From positions 33,326,505 through 33,390,504 of the forward strand of contig NC_074724.1 of assembly GCF_947242115.1 (NCBI RefSeq): a stretch of DNA of 64,000 bases, written 5' to 3'. The notes beneath the pieces were generated by a model. It did not search any database, was not told where the DNA came from, and saw nothing but the letters and a program-made list of their open reading frames with translations. The position numbers and the translations under genes are program-made. The stretch is from Biomphalaria glabrata. Lineage: Eukaryota > Mollusca > Gastropoda > Planorbidae. Shown here in pieces: positions 50,715 to 61,212 of this stretch (its first letter is position 1; each line of letters opens with the position of its first letter).

Positions 50715-50885
50715 TTATTATGCTAGAAACGAACGAGTATTCATTCTCTGGCGCTGACAGGGTTTCGTTAAAGAGAAACAAAATTTATTGAAGTCTCTTT
50801 ATCAGTTTCCACCGAGGGATTTTCTGGTGGCGTGGCAGCTTTGCAGCAGTACCGCCCTCTGACAGGCACACTGGCGGATCCAGGG
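50715..50885 (-). repeat. Dispersed repeat C
   Basis: Minus strand shares CCAGAGAATGAATACTCG, TGTCAGAGGGCGGTACTGCT and CCAGAAAATCCCTCGGTGG with 61110-62215, where two hAT elements interrupt it. Confidence 0.78.
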
Positions 50886-51104
50886 GGGGGGGCGGTTGGG
50901 GCGATGGTAGTGAAAACCATCTCCACCCGTATGACACCCGCTGAGGAACGGGATGGCGGACGTGACGTGCTGGCGGAGCCCTCTTTCATACAATGTTTGT
51001 TCACTAGAATGTACTGTGGAAGTCCACAGAAGCCTATGTTCCATCCCAGCCTATCCGTTTCCCATGACGGATGTTTCCACAGGCGTGCCACAATTCTTTT
51101 GTTA

Positions 51105-51220
51105 GGTACAATAAACAACTGTGTCAAGTTTTCACTTGATCCCCAGAATGGGTGTGTGGGGGGAAATAACGTGTTCAAAATTGTATACACCAGACAGACA
51201 GAGGGACAGACAGACGACGT
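51105..51220 (+). repeat. Dispersed repeat D fragment
   Basis: GTCAAGTTTTCACTTGATCC, GGGGGGAAATAACGTG and CAGACAGACAGA follow D-family order. Confidence 0.6.
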
Positions 51221-51545
51221 GTTCATTATACATGATTACCTTGTAGTGAAAACCAGGAAGACGAGAGTACTGATGAGAGAAAACGTCGCCGTGCAATAGA
51301 GAGCTGACCTGACGCAAGATCTCATTCCTATCTGAAATGTTTTAACACAAGTATCAGTAACATCGAGACGTATTATTGACATATTGACTATTAACTAATT
51401 GATCATTAACTCTCCATTCAGACTAGTTATTAGCACACACAAAAAAAAACGTATTGTCAAACATAAAGACGTATTATTAACAAGAAGACTAATAATAAAA
51501 ACACAGACAACGTCAACATTAAAGACTTATTATCAACACATAGAC

Positions 51546-51745
51546 AAGGGGTTCTCAACCTGTGGCTCGCGACCAATTGAGGGGGTCGATTGACGATTTG
51601 TCAGGGGTCGCCTAAGACCATCGAAAATATGGATTGTATTTTGTGTATCCTTCTATAGCTGTGTATGTTATTGGGGGGGGGGGGTAGCGGCAGAGTGGGG
51701 GATAGTAAAAAGGGGTCGCCGAGCTTAAAAGGTTGAGAACCGCTG
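51546..51745. mobile_element. hAT-type MITE (TTCTCAACC ends)
   Basis: AAGGGGTTCTCAACCTG to GGTTGAGAACCGCTG, 200 bp; ACATAGAC and ATATAGAC flank it (7 of 8). Closely similar to 41542-41742. Confidence 0.9.
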
Positions 51746-51774
51746 ATATAGACGAATACGAAAGAGGTTCTAAC

Positions 51775-51870
51775 TAAGGCAAAAGACAGAGAGGAATGGA
51801 GAAAGACGGTCGACGAATCTTGCATGGTGCCCCATCGGTCCATCAGACTAAGGGATAGGTATAGGTAAAA
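51775..51870 (+). mobile_element. LINE C-terminal tail fragment, type A
   Basis: Frame with EEWRKTVDESCMVPHR (from GAGGAATGGAGAAAGACGG); the rest is lost. Confidence 0.65.
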
Positions 51871-52054
51871 GGTAAGACTAATAATAAAAAACGCAGACGT
51901 ATTGTCAACATTAAGACTTATTAACATATAGACTAATAATAAAAATACAGATTTTTTTCAACATAAAGACGTATTATGAACATATAGGCTTATAATACAA
52001 ATACAGATGTATTGTCGACGCTAAGACTTATTATTTAAATATATAGACTAATTA

Positions 52055-52215
52055 TTGGTGGGCGCTGTGATCGAGTGATAAAGCGCTTGGCTTACGAAAC
52101 GAGAGATCTTTGTTTCGAATCCTGGCGAAGGCAGAGATTCTCAATCTATGGGATTTTTTAAGATACTCTAATGATTCTTATGGGTACCTGACATTAGTTG
52201 GGTAAAGTAAAGAGA
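52055..52215 (+). mobile_element. SINE family A, 5' part
   Basis: tRNA-like head GATCGAGTGATAAAGCGC and TTTCGAATCCTGGCG, then ACCTGACATTAGTTGGG, where it stops. Confidence 0.8.
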
Positions 52216-53024
52216 AAAAGCTAATTAGTATGCATTATAAGTTAGACCTAATTTAAAACAAATAGTAATCTTGTAAGCTGCAGTTTCTTGAATAACTTTT
52301 GTTTAATGTAGATTCATTTGTCTATTCTTGTGGCAATTATGTAAATGTTAACTTGTCTATTATTTTAAACAAGCTGCCAAAACTAAAAAATAAAATGATA
52401 CATAACTTTAACTTGATTATTGTTTCCAAATACAGGAATCTTGTTTGGGCTAGCTGGCTCAAATGTCTACATAATAATAAGGTGTTTGATCCTAATCACT
52501 TGGAATTAACATTTAGAAAAATAATGGACTTTAGGGTAGAGAATTATCTAGTTTGATTTTCATATACCTGTACAATGCTCATGTAGTTTTCCAGAAATAG
52601 GGTGTTGGGGGTCAGGGATATCTGATATTGTGTTGATTGTTCTGGAGTAGAGGATACTTGTATCATTTTTCTGTCTTTAGGGGGTTCATTGGTTAGGTTG
52701 TAGGCCCCTATGTCTTTGATATTAAATAATATTTCTATTACTATTATTATATTTTTAGGTTAATCACTTTTCAATTGTTTATGATTTAATACTTGTGAAT
52801 TATGATAACTTACAAATAAAAACATATATAAAAAAAAACACAAAGAGGCAAGATGCACATAAAAGAGGCACATAAAGCCCAAAAAAGAGGCAAAGAAAAG
52901 AGGCCTAAGGCCCAAGGATTCCTATGATGATAAAGCTAAAACTAAATAGCTCAAATTCTGAGGAAAAAAAATTCGATTAAGAGATCGAGCCTTTTCAAAA
53001 CAATTACATCAATTATAAGACTTC
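52216..53024. other. No recognised feature
   Basis: AT-rich. An 85-codon plus frame at 52299-52556 has no recognised motif and no splice context; I do not call it a gene. Confidence 0.4.
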
Positions 53025-53036
53025 AGTTAGGCCAGG

Positions 53037-53295
53037 GTAGGCGCGGTATAGCGCTTGGCTTCCAAACCGGGGGTCCCGGGTTCGAATCCTGGTGAAGACT
53101 GGGATTTTCAACTTCGGAATCTTTGGGCACCTCTGAGTCCACCCAGCCCTAATTGGTACCTGACATTAGTTGGGGAAAAGTAAAGGCGGTTGGTCGTTGT
53201 GCTGGCTACATGACACCCTCGTTAACCGTACGCCACAAAACAGATGAACTTTACATCATCTGCCCTATAGAACCACAAGGTCTGAAAGGGGAAAT
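53037..53295 (+). mobile_element. SINE family A, full length with 12-bp TSD
   Basis: AGTTAGGCCAGG flanks the element exactly (53025-53036, 53296-53307). A-box region GCGCGGTATAGCGCTTGG, B-box GGTTCGAATCCTGG, body with GGCGGTTGGTCGTTGTGCTG, 3' end TCTGAAAGGGGAAAT. Best reference copy; the TSD shows LINE-driven insertion. Confidence 0.92.
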
Positions 53296-53319
53296 AGTTA
53301 GGCCAGGTTCACATCTAAC

Positions 53320-53545
53320 TTTGCATACACTTGCACCTATCCTTTGATCTGCTGGACCGTTGGGGCACTACACAAGATCTGTCAACCTTCTTTCTCCATT
53401 CTTATCTCTCATTTGTCTTTGATATAATTTCATTCGGATGTTTCTTTCTGAAAATATTGAAGCCTGCCTGGGTGGACCACTTCGGGGGGCCGATTTTGAG
53501 TTTGTGTTTCCACACAAACAGTATTTGTAACCTTGTTTATGTATG
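53320..53545 (-). repeat. LINE tail A and hairpin repeat E fragments
   Basis: 53325-53440 matches tail A (GCTGGACCGTTGGGGCAC). 53475-53540 has GAGTTTGTG...CACACAAAC, a hairpin shared with 3170-3235. Confidence 0.6.
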
Positions 53546-53837
53546 TATTTGCTAGACTAATTATTATCATTCAGACTTATTTGCGACTTCATGGAATACT
53601 ATTGGACCTAGCAAAAAGTCTAAATATATCTTGACACATGTGTACTGTAGACTGCACAGAACCTTTGACCCGGTTCCACTTGGCTGGTTAATAATAAAAC
53701 TGTCATCCAGTAACTGGATCCAAGAATTTTAAAAGGTTTTTACTGGAGGTATGAACAGTGGCGTAAACAGGGAATTAGTGGCTTGACCTTCTTGCGAGCT
53801 CCTGTATTTTAAGATTCGACATCATGACACGATAACC

Positions 53838-56752
53838 TAAATCTACTAAAATTAATACAACAGCCTCACTAAACAAACCTACTAAAGAAGTAACACCAAA
53901 ATACCTTAAAACCTTAGTAATAAATTTTCAAAGCATTAGGAACAAAACAGCAGACTTAGAAATTTTATTAGAATGTGAGAAACCAGACATAATTGCAGGC
54001 ACAGAAACTTGGCTACATCCTGAAATTTATAATGCAGAAATTTTCAATAGTAATTATGAAATTTTTAGAAAAGATAGGGCTGATAATCATGGAGGAGTTC
54101 TTTTAGCAATAAAAAACACTCTTATAGCAGAAGAAATTACCTTACCCAACTCAAAAAATATAGAATCAACATTTTGTAAAATTAATACCACCTCAACATC
54201 CCTAATAATAGGCAGCATTTACAGACCACCAAATTCTAGTTTAGAATACATGCAGGAACTATGTAATCAGATTACGACACTTAAAGAGACAAATAAAAAT
54301 GCAGTTTTTTGGAGTATGGGTGATTTCAACCTACCTGATATAAATTGGAAAACACTAACCATAGATAAACACCAAAACCTTAAGGACATAAATGAGCTTT
54401 TCATAGAAACTTTACACAACCTAAGTTTAGATCAAATCATTAAAAAGCCAACTAGATTAAACAACACATTAGATCTCTTCTTAACCAACAGACCTGGATT
54501 AGTAGTTGATTATGATATTATCCCTGGTCTATCAGACCATGAGATCATAAAAATACACAGTCAGATAAAAGCAGTAGCCAATACAAAACCCAAAAGAAAA
54601 ATCTTACTCTGGAATAAATGTAACCTAACACAACTACACCAAGCTGCATTAAACTTTCAACAAACATTCTTATTAGAAAAAGACATTAACCAACCAGTCG
54701 ATGACCTCTGGAATTTCATTAAAAACCATCTTAAAAGCATTATAGAAAATCAAATACCAACTAAATACACATCAAACAAAATAAATAAATGCTGGTTTAA
54801 TAATAGACTAAAGAAGCTTTGTAAACAGAAGGAAAACCTATATAGAAAATTTAAAGAAACTAATGCAGAAAGAGTTTACAAAAAGTATATAAAAATTAAA
54901 CACTTAACCCAAAAAGTAAGCAGACAGCTGCAGAGTGAATACATAAACAATGTAATATCTAAAGACAACAACAAAAACCTATGGTCATACATTAAGTCTA
55001 AGAAAATGGAAACAACAGGCGTAGCGCCATTAAAAGATGAACATAACATAATACATAATGATAATGAAACTAAAGCAAACATTCTAAACAAATACTTTGC
55101 ATCAGCATTCTCAGCCCCAGGAGACAAAGACATATTACTGAATTTGAACCAAGTAGACAACATAGAAGATATAGTAGTACAAGAAAATGGAATTCAAAAA
55201 CTATTAGCCAACACCAAACCAAATAAAGCTTCTGGACCTGATGGTATTCCAGCTAGATTACTCAAAGAACTAAGTAATGAGCTAGCCCCAGTGTTCAAAA
55301 TACTCTTTCAGGCTTCACTTAACCAGGGCAGAGTACCAAAGGACTGGAAAGAAGCTAATGTCACCCCCCTATTTAAAAAAGGAGAAAAATCTGACCCAGG
55401 AAACTACAGACCAGTATCACTTACCAGCATCACATGTAAAATCCTAGAACACATAATATGTAGCAACATCATAAACCACTTAGACAAACATAATGTCCTC
55501 ACACCATACCAACATGGCTTTAGGAAATATAGATCATGTGAAACACAACTAATAGGACTAATTGATGATTTTTCAAAAGGTTTAGATAATAGTGAACAAA
55601 TAGATGCTATCTTACTAGATTTTTCTAAGGCTTTTGACAAAGTTCACCACCATAGTTTGCTTAAAAAATTAAAATATTTCGGCATTAATGGTCCACTGCA
55701 TCAGTGGATTAAAGACTTTCTGATAGGGAGAGAACAAACTGTAATAATAAATGGCTCTAAATCAACACCGATAACAGTAAACTCAGGTGTACCTCAAGGA
55801 ACAGTCTTGGGTCCACTACTATTTTTAATTTACATAAATGATTTACCAAATTGCATTACTTCAGGAACAAAAGTCAGATTATTTGCAGACGATTGCATAA
55901 TATATAGAACAATAAAAACAACACAAGACACAGATATTTTACAAAGAGAATTAGATGAATTACAGAAATGGGAATCAAATTGGAGCATGTCTTTCCACCC
56001 AGAAAAATGTCAGTTGTTAAGAGTAACAAAAAAACTAAAACAAATTAATTCCACTTATCTTATTCATGGCAAACCAGTAACACAGACTAAAAACGCAAAA
56101 TACCTAGGTGTTATAATAAATGAAAAACTGTCATGGAATCCACATATTGATGAAACTACAAAAAAATCAAACAAAGCATTAGGATTTATTAAAAGAAATT
56201 TCTATAAATCAAATAAGAACATAAAACTAAAATGTTATTTAACCTTGGTTAGGCCAATAATAGAATATGCATCCTCTGTTTGGGACCCCTCAACTCAAGA
56301 AAACATTAAGAAACTAGAACAGACACAAAATAGAGCAGTGCGATTCATAACAAATGAATATTCACATTTGACTAGAGTAACACCTTTAGTAAAATCACTA
56401 AATTTAGAAAGCCTTCAGGACAGAAGGCTCAAAAGTAAAGTAGCAATAATACATAAAACACTGAACCATAATCTTCAAATACAAAAACAAAATTTAATAA
56501 AATACTCTGAAAGACACAATGATAAAGGCACATTCCTCGTCCCATATGCTAGGACAAATTTGTACAAATACTCCTTCTTCCCTAGTGCTATTAGAGCATG
56601 GAATGGGTTGCCTGAGCTAGCCAGGAAAACCAGTGACTTGGCAGAATTTAAGTCATTGGTTAATATGCATGACTAAATGCATGACGCGTAGGACGTAATC
56701 ATCTTCTTTTTTGAAGTAACGTCTGTATTATATAAGATAAGATAAGATAATG
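53838..56752 (+). mobile_element. CR1-like LINE, 5'-truncated, with uninterrupted endonuclease-RT frame
   Basis: A single frame runs from after a stop near 53837 to 56676, then a 3' UTR of about 55 bp and a GATAAGATAAGATAA tail. The 5' end lies at or just before the start of the endonuclease, so ORF1 and the ORF2 start are absent. It is the only long copy without frame damage and the reference for about ten fragments here. Tail and RT type suggest CR1 or a close clade; assignment by eye. Confidence 0.92.
54250..56676 (+). CDS. LINE ORF2: APE endonuclease (partial) and reverse transcriptase
   Basis: From the first in-frame ATG the product is 808 residues; the frame is open a further ~137 codons upstream without ATG and contains the endonuclease start (NFQSIRNK, AGTETWLHP, IGSIYRPPN). 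Landmarks: SMGDFNLPDINW and GLSDHEI of the endonuclease, DAILLDFSKAFDKVHH, NSGVPQGTVLGPLLF and LFADD (Asp pair at residues ~547-548) of the RT, and RAWNGLPELARK near the end. Without the upstream part the endonuclease would be incomplete, so autonomy is doubtful. It lies in sense opposite to the GT92 gene. Confidence 0.93.
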   Translation: MQELCNQITTLKETNKNAVFWSMGDFNLPDINWKTLTIDKHQNLKDINELFIETLHNLSLDQIIKKPTRLNNTLDLFLTNRPGLVVDYDIIPGLSDHEIIKIHSQIKAVANTKPKRKILLWNKCNLTQLHQAALNFQQTFLLEKDINQPVDDLWNFIKNHLKSIIENQIPTKYTSNKINKCWFNNRLKKLCKQKENLYRKFKETNAERVYKKYIKIKHLTQKVSRQLQSEYINNVISKDNNKNLWSYIKSKKMETTGVAPLKDEHNIIHNDNETKANILNKYFASAFSAPGDKDILLNLNQVDNIEDIVVQENGIQKLLANTKPNKASGPDGIPARLLKELSNELAPVFKILFQASLNQGRVPKDWKEANVTPLFKKGEKSDPGNYRPVSLTSITCKILEHIICSNIINHLDKHNVLTPYQHGFRKYRSCETQLIGLIDDFSKGLDNSEQIDAILLDFSKAFDKVHHHSLLKKLKYFGINGPLHQWIKDFLIGREQTVIINGSKSTPITVNSGVPQGTVLGPLLFLIYINDLPNCITSGTKVRLFADDCIIYRTIKTTQDTDILQRELDELQKWESNWSMSFHPEKCQLLRVTKKLKQINSTYLIHGKPVTQTKNAKYLGVIINEKLSWNPHIDETTKKSNKALGFIKRNFYKSNKNIKLKCYLTLVRPIIEYASSVWDPSTQENIKKLEQTQNRAVRFITNEYSHLTRVTPLVKSLNLESLQDRRLKSKVAIIHKTLNHNLQIQKQNLIKYSERHNDKGTFLVPYARTNLYKYSFFPSAIRAWNGLPELARKTSDLAEFKSLVNMHD

Positions 56753-56951
56753 TAATTAATAAATATATAAGACTAAATTCCAATTATTACAATATATAAG
56801 TAAAATCAACAAAAAAAAATAATGTCATTCAGTAAAGTATCACGTGATCTGCGTGATGTTAACAGATATGTTACTATATGTCTGTACCTAACGATCGATC
56901 TGCTGAGTAGGTCTATTTATAAGATCCAAACTCCACGCCTAGAGCAATGAT

Positions 56952-57120
56952 TTAACCTTTTTTCCCCTTCGCAAATATAAATCTGAAGCCACTCCTCTGA
57001 ACCTGACGGATGTTGATGTTGGTTTGGATGTCCTGAGATTCGCTAATGTAAAGAAAAGGTCGAGTACGGAAGATTTCCACCATTGTTACACGGCGGCAAC
57101 CATCGAGAAAGTTGACGCAG
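56952..57120 (-). CDS. Orphan exon-like segment ending in a stop
   Basis: On the minus strand acceptor TGGTTTTCAG precedes 57120. A phase 2 frame then runs 55 codons: CVNFLDGCRRVTMVEIF, PFLYISESQDIQ and RSGFRFIFAKGKKG, then TAA at 56952-56954. It may be the last exon of an unseen gene, or an early exon of the GT92 gene 10.6 kb downstream using a GTTAAA donor just before the stop. The latter leaves a phase 1 end that does not fit the next GT92 exon found. No family is recognised. Confidence 0.45.
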
Positions 57121-58020
57121 CTGAAAACCAAATATATATCGCAAAACAGAAGACGTTGTCATCGTAAATACAAGACCTAGTTGTCAGAATTAAAAACTAT
57201 AAAAAGCACATCCTGGAACTTAATGCTATTGGTTAATGTCGAAAGTGGGGAAATATAGGCCTAGGTGTAGGTGTGTTGAATTTGAATAATCAAGCAAAAA
57301 ATGGCATCGTTGTTATTTTTTTTTAAACAGGAAAAAGATTCAAACTACTTTTAGCGGCTCTCGAAAGGGGAAAAGACGCTATTAATTTTGTGTGGTCTGT
57401 CTGTCCGTCCGTCCCGTTAAGATCTCAGAAACTAGAAGAGAACATGAAAATCGGACATCATGATATTTTAGATAATTCAAAGTTCTGATGCAACGGCTAT
57501 TTTTTTCTTTTCTGAAAGCGAAAAATCTAATTTTTCAAATCAATTATGCAAGCAGTTTTTTTCATAAAAATACACCAACTATTCACTATAAATAGTAACA
57601 AACATGTATATACAAGTTATATAGCAATTGTGGATTTCTTAATCACGGATTAAGGTTAGCTTTTTAAAAAAGGGTATTTAAACTCCCCCCCCCCATCCTC
57701 CCCCTTCCTCGAGAAAGAATGAGCTAGTAGTTCTTTCCCCAACGGTATACACCAACCAACTGTTAAATGTCTAGAAAAAATGTTGGAGCCGTTTTTGAGA
57801 TCTGACTTGATTAGAGGTATTTTAAAAATACAACCTTAAATTAAGAGACGACGTTTTATCTTCTACATAAGGTGTTTCCTGCAGTTTATCACTAGAGGAG
57901 TCTCCAGAAAGATCAATTTCAAACATTCTTTTCAAGAAGATATTTCAATACGTTTTCGCCATAGCCATTCTAAAGTTTACCCTTCTTTTTTTTAGTTAGA
58001 AAAGTCCATTTTCTAGGTCT
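57121..58020. repeat. Probable dispersed repeat sequence
   Basis: GTCTGTCTGTCCGTCCGTCC with AAAATCGGACATCATG near 57395-57465 is typical of an interspersed family, but no second copy lies here. 57715-57775 resembles 48900-48945 (GAGCTAGTA(G/A)TTCTTT). Confidence 0.4.
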
Positions 58021-58024
58021 ACCA

Positions 58025-58215
58025 TCATATCACCATCATCATCTTTCCTTTGCGTTCCTCGTGGAACATAGGGCCTAAGTAAAAAGACGCCACTCTTCAC
58101 GGTCTCTTACTAGTTTATTAATGCCTTCCCAGCTCTTTCCAGTCCTCTCAGCTTCATCTAGTATACTGCGTCACCACGTTTTTTTTTTTGGTCTTCCTCT
58201 ACGTCTTGTGCTATA
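58025..58215 (-). mobile_element. LINE C-terminal tail fragment, third type
   Basis: Minus strand reads ILDEAERTGKSWEGINKL, VRDREEWRLFT then ALCSTRNAKER, a LINE tail pattern distinct from types A and B. A run of T disrupts the GRPKK region. Confidence 0.68.
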
Positions 58216-58404
58216 GGGGGGGGGGGGTTCACTCTCAGATCTGTCTAGCTCTGTTGTTGGTATCTTTTCCAGAGGCCTACCATAGTTGACTTTTTTTTTT
58301 GCGTGAACAAAATACACCTCCCCCCCCCACACACACACCTATGATTAGCCCTATCAGAATTAATGTAACACTGCAAAAGGAAAGGAACCTAAAACAAGGC
58401 TTTA

Positions 58405-58620
58405 TTAACTCTTTCTCTCCTAATTGACGATACCAACGTCGATTCAACCCCATTAAATTAAATAAATTATTGATTTTATGAACATAAATTTGCGTTGTGT
58501 AAAAAGAGCATGCAACCTTCTTTAATTCTTTACCAAAGACAACATTTTCTCAAAGCAACCAAAAAAGTTCAATCAAAACAGGAGAGTGAAATACAAATGA
58601 GCAAAATGAGTAATTCCGTT
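58405..58620. mobile_element. Long TTAA-type MITE, right end lost into minisatellite
   Basis: Starts TTAACTCTTTCTCTCC and follows the long form (CCCCATTAAATTAA, GAAATACAAATGAGC, ATGAGTAATTCC), then runs directly into the 18-bp array with no GAGAGAAAGAGTTAA end. Confidence 0.75.
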
Positions 58621-58621
58621 T

Positions 58622-60385
58622 CTGATGTTTTACATGTTTCAAAAGTTTTACATGTTTCAGATGTTTTACATGTTTTCAGATGTTTTACATGTTTTCAGAT
58701 GTTTTACATGTTTTCAGATGTTTTACATGTTTCAGATGTTTTACATGTTTTCAGATGTTTTACATGTTTTCAGATGTTTTACATGTTTTCAGATGTTTTA
58801 CATGTTTCAGATGTTTTACATGTTTCTAAAGTTTTACATGTTTCAGATGTTTTACATGTTTCAGATGTTTTACATGTTTTCAGATGTTTTACATGTTTTC
58901 AGATGTTTTACATGGTTAAAATGTGTAACATGTTTCAGATGTTTTACATGTTTCAACTGTTTTACATATTTCAGATGCTTTACATGTTTCAGATGTTTTA
59001 CATGTTTCAGATGTTTTACATGGCTCAAATTTTTTACATGTTGCAGATGTTTTACATGTTTCAACTGTTTTACATATTTCAGAGGCTTTACATGTTTCAG
59101 ATGCTTTACATGTTTCAGATGTTTTACATGTTTCAGATGTTTTACATGTTTCAGATGTTTTACATGTTTCAATTTTTTTTTACATGTTTCAGATGTTTTA
59201 CATGGTTCAAATGTTTTAAATGTTTCAGATGTTTTACATGTTTCAACTGTTTTACATGGTTCAAATTTTTTACATGTTTCAGATGTTTTACATGGTTCAA
59301 ATGTTTTACATGTTTCAGATATTTTACATGTTTCAGATGTTTTACATGTTTCAGCTGTTTTACATATTTCAGATGCTTTACATGTTTCAGATGTTTTACA
59401 TGGTTCAAATATTTTACTTGTTTCTGAAGTTTTACATGTTTCTGACGTTTTACATGTTTCAAATGTTTTACATGGTTCAAATTTTTTACATGTTTCAGAT
59501 GTTTTACATGGTTCAAATGTTTTACATGTTTCAGATGTTTTACATGGTTAAAATGTGTAACATGTTTCAGATATTTTACATGTTTCAGATGTTTTACATT
59601 TTTCAGATGTTTTACATGGCTCAAATTTTTTACATGTTGCAGATGTTTGACATGTTTCAACTGTTTTACATATTTCAGATGCTTTACATGTTTCAGATGC
59701 TTTACATGTTTCAGATGTTTTACATGTTTCAGATGTTTTACATGTTTCAGATGTTTTACATGTTTCAACTGTTTTACATGTTTCAGATGTTTTACATGTT
59801 TCAGATGTTTTGCATGGTTCAAATTTTTTTGACATGTTTCAGATGTTTTACATGGTTCAAATGTTTTACATGTTTCAACTGCTTTACATGTTTCAGATGT
59901 TTTATATGTTTCAGATGTTTTACATGTTTCAACTGTTTTACATGGTTAAACTTTTTTACATGTTTCAGATGTTTTACATGTTTCAAATGTTTTACATGTT
60001 TTAAATGTTTTACATGTTTCAGATGTTTTAAAAGTTTCAACTGTTTTACATGTTTCAGATGCTTTACATGGTTCAAGTTTTTTTTTACATGTTTCAGATG
60101 TTTTACATGTTTCAACTGTTTTACATGTTTCAGATGCTTAACATGTTTCAGTATTTTACATGTTTCAAATGTTTTACATGTTTCTGATGTTTTAAATGTT
60201 TCCGATGCTTTACATGTTTCAAATGTTTTACATGTTTCTGATGTTTTACATGTTTCAAATGCTTTACATGTTTCTGATGTTTTAAATGTTTCAAATGTTT
60301 TACATGTTTCTGATGTTTTAAATGTTTCAGATGCTTTACATGTTTCAAATGTTTTACATGTTTCTGATGTTTTACATGTCTCTGA
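58622..60385. repeat. 18-bp minisatellite, nearly 100 units, grading into a SINE B tail
   Basis: Unit TTTTACATGTTTCAGATG with 17-21 bp variants. At its right end it continues without a break into TGTTCCTTCAGAGCTGAAG, the reverse complement of the SINE B 3' end. Variant clusters such as CATGGTTAAAATGTG recur about 600 bp apart, showing block duplication. Long open frames result from the unit length, not coding. Confidence 0.95.
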
Positions 60386-60495
60386 TGTTCCTTCAGAGCT
60401 GAAGATAATCTTCGTTCTTGTCCAAACCTACCGAAGGAAGACGGGAGACGGCAGCTGGCAGGGTATGAACCCGGGATTATCAAGACGACCAAATG
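60380..60495 (-). mobile_element. SINE family B copy at array edge
   Basis: TGTTCCTTCAGAGCTG, CCAAACCTACCGAAGG and GGCAGGGTATGAACCCGGG on the minus strand. Confidence 0.82.
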
Positions 60496-60496
60496 T

Positions 60497-60685
60497 CGGA
60501 GAGAACTGGGATTTCAAGCTTCGGGTTTTTTGACGCTCCAGAGCCAACGTAACGTTTCTACTCATGTTAAGTATGGGTGGGCTCAGGGGCGTCCAAAAAA
60601 TAAAGAAATTTGAAATCCCAGTATTCACCAAGATTCGAACTCAACACTCGGTTAGGAAGCCAACTGGTCCACCGGACTCCATTCT
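60497..60685 (-). mobile_element. SINE family A fragment
   Basis: GGGTGGGCTCAGGGGCGTCC, ATCCCAGTATTCACC and GATTCGAACTC on the minus strand. 60686-61075 has nothing further recognised. Confidence 0.7.
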
Positions 60686-61212
60686 GTCCAATGACATTCA
60701 AACTAATGTAAAAAGTGCAGCGGATGGAAATAGGCCTACAGTGTGTATTTATGCAACAATCTTAGGCCCACATAGGCCTACAATATTTTCTTCTATTCAA
60801 TGTTAAAAATAAATAATCGGTCTGATCTGCGTTACACACAAAGATTAGCTTTATAGTAAACAAACTAGCCGAACTAGATCTAGTAACAAAAAAATGTTCT
60901 CAAAAAGATTTCACGTGACTTAGTTAATACGGCAACAGAACGTGCCAGTGTAGCACACTTCTATACAATTCAAGGTTGGACCCAATGCATTCCAAATTTG
61001 CGATCCATTGTTAACAATTCTTCATGTTTTATCTGCACTTACTGTGTCGCTCTGTAGTTCATCTAGACTTGAAGGCTACATTAGTAAGAAGAAGATCCTC
61101 AATGCCTGCCAGAGAATGAATACTCGTTCGTTTCTAACATCGTAATAATAATATCATGTTCTTATATCAACTGAAGGGCTAATAACAACTGGCCTCACAG
61201 ATACCTTCAAGG

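Noticed and set aside
50768-51317. 150-residue frames on both strands
   Set aside because: The region is repeat C, a poly-G MITE edge and repeat D; the frames cross repeat boundaries.
52299-52556. 85-residue frame
   Set aside because: No motif, no splice context, AT-rich composition like the flanks.
58495-60533. Several long frames rich in Met, Phe, Tyr, Cys or His-Val-Lys
   Set aside because: They are translations of the 18-bp minisatellite in different frames and strands; unit length in multiples of three keeps them open.
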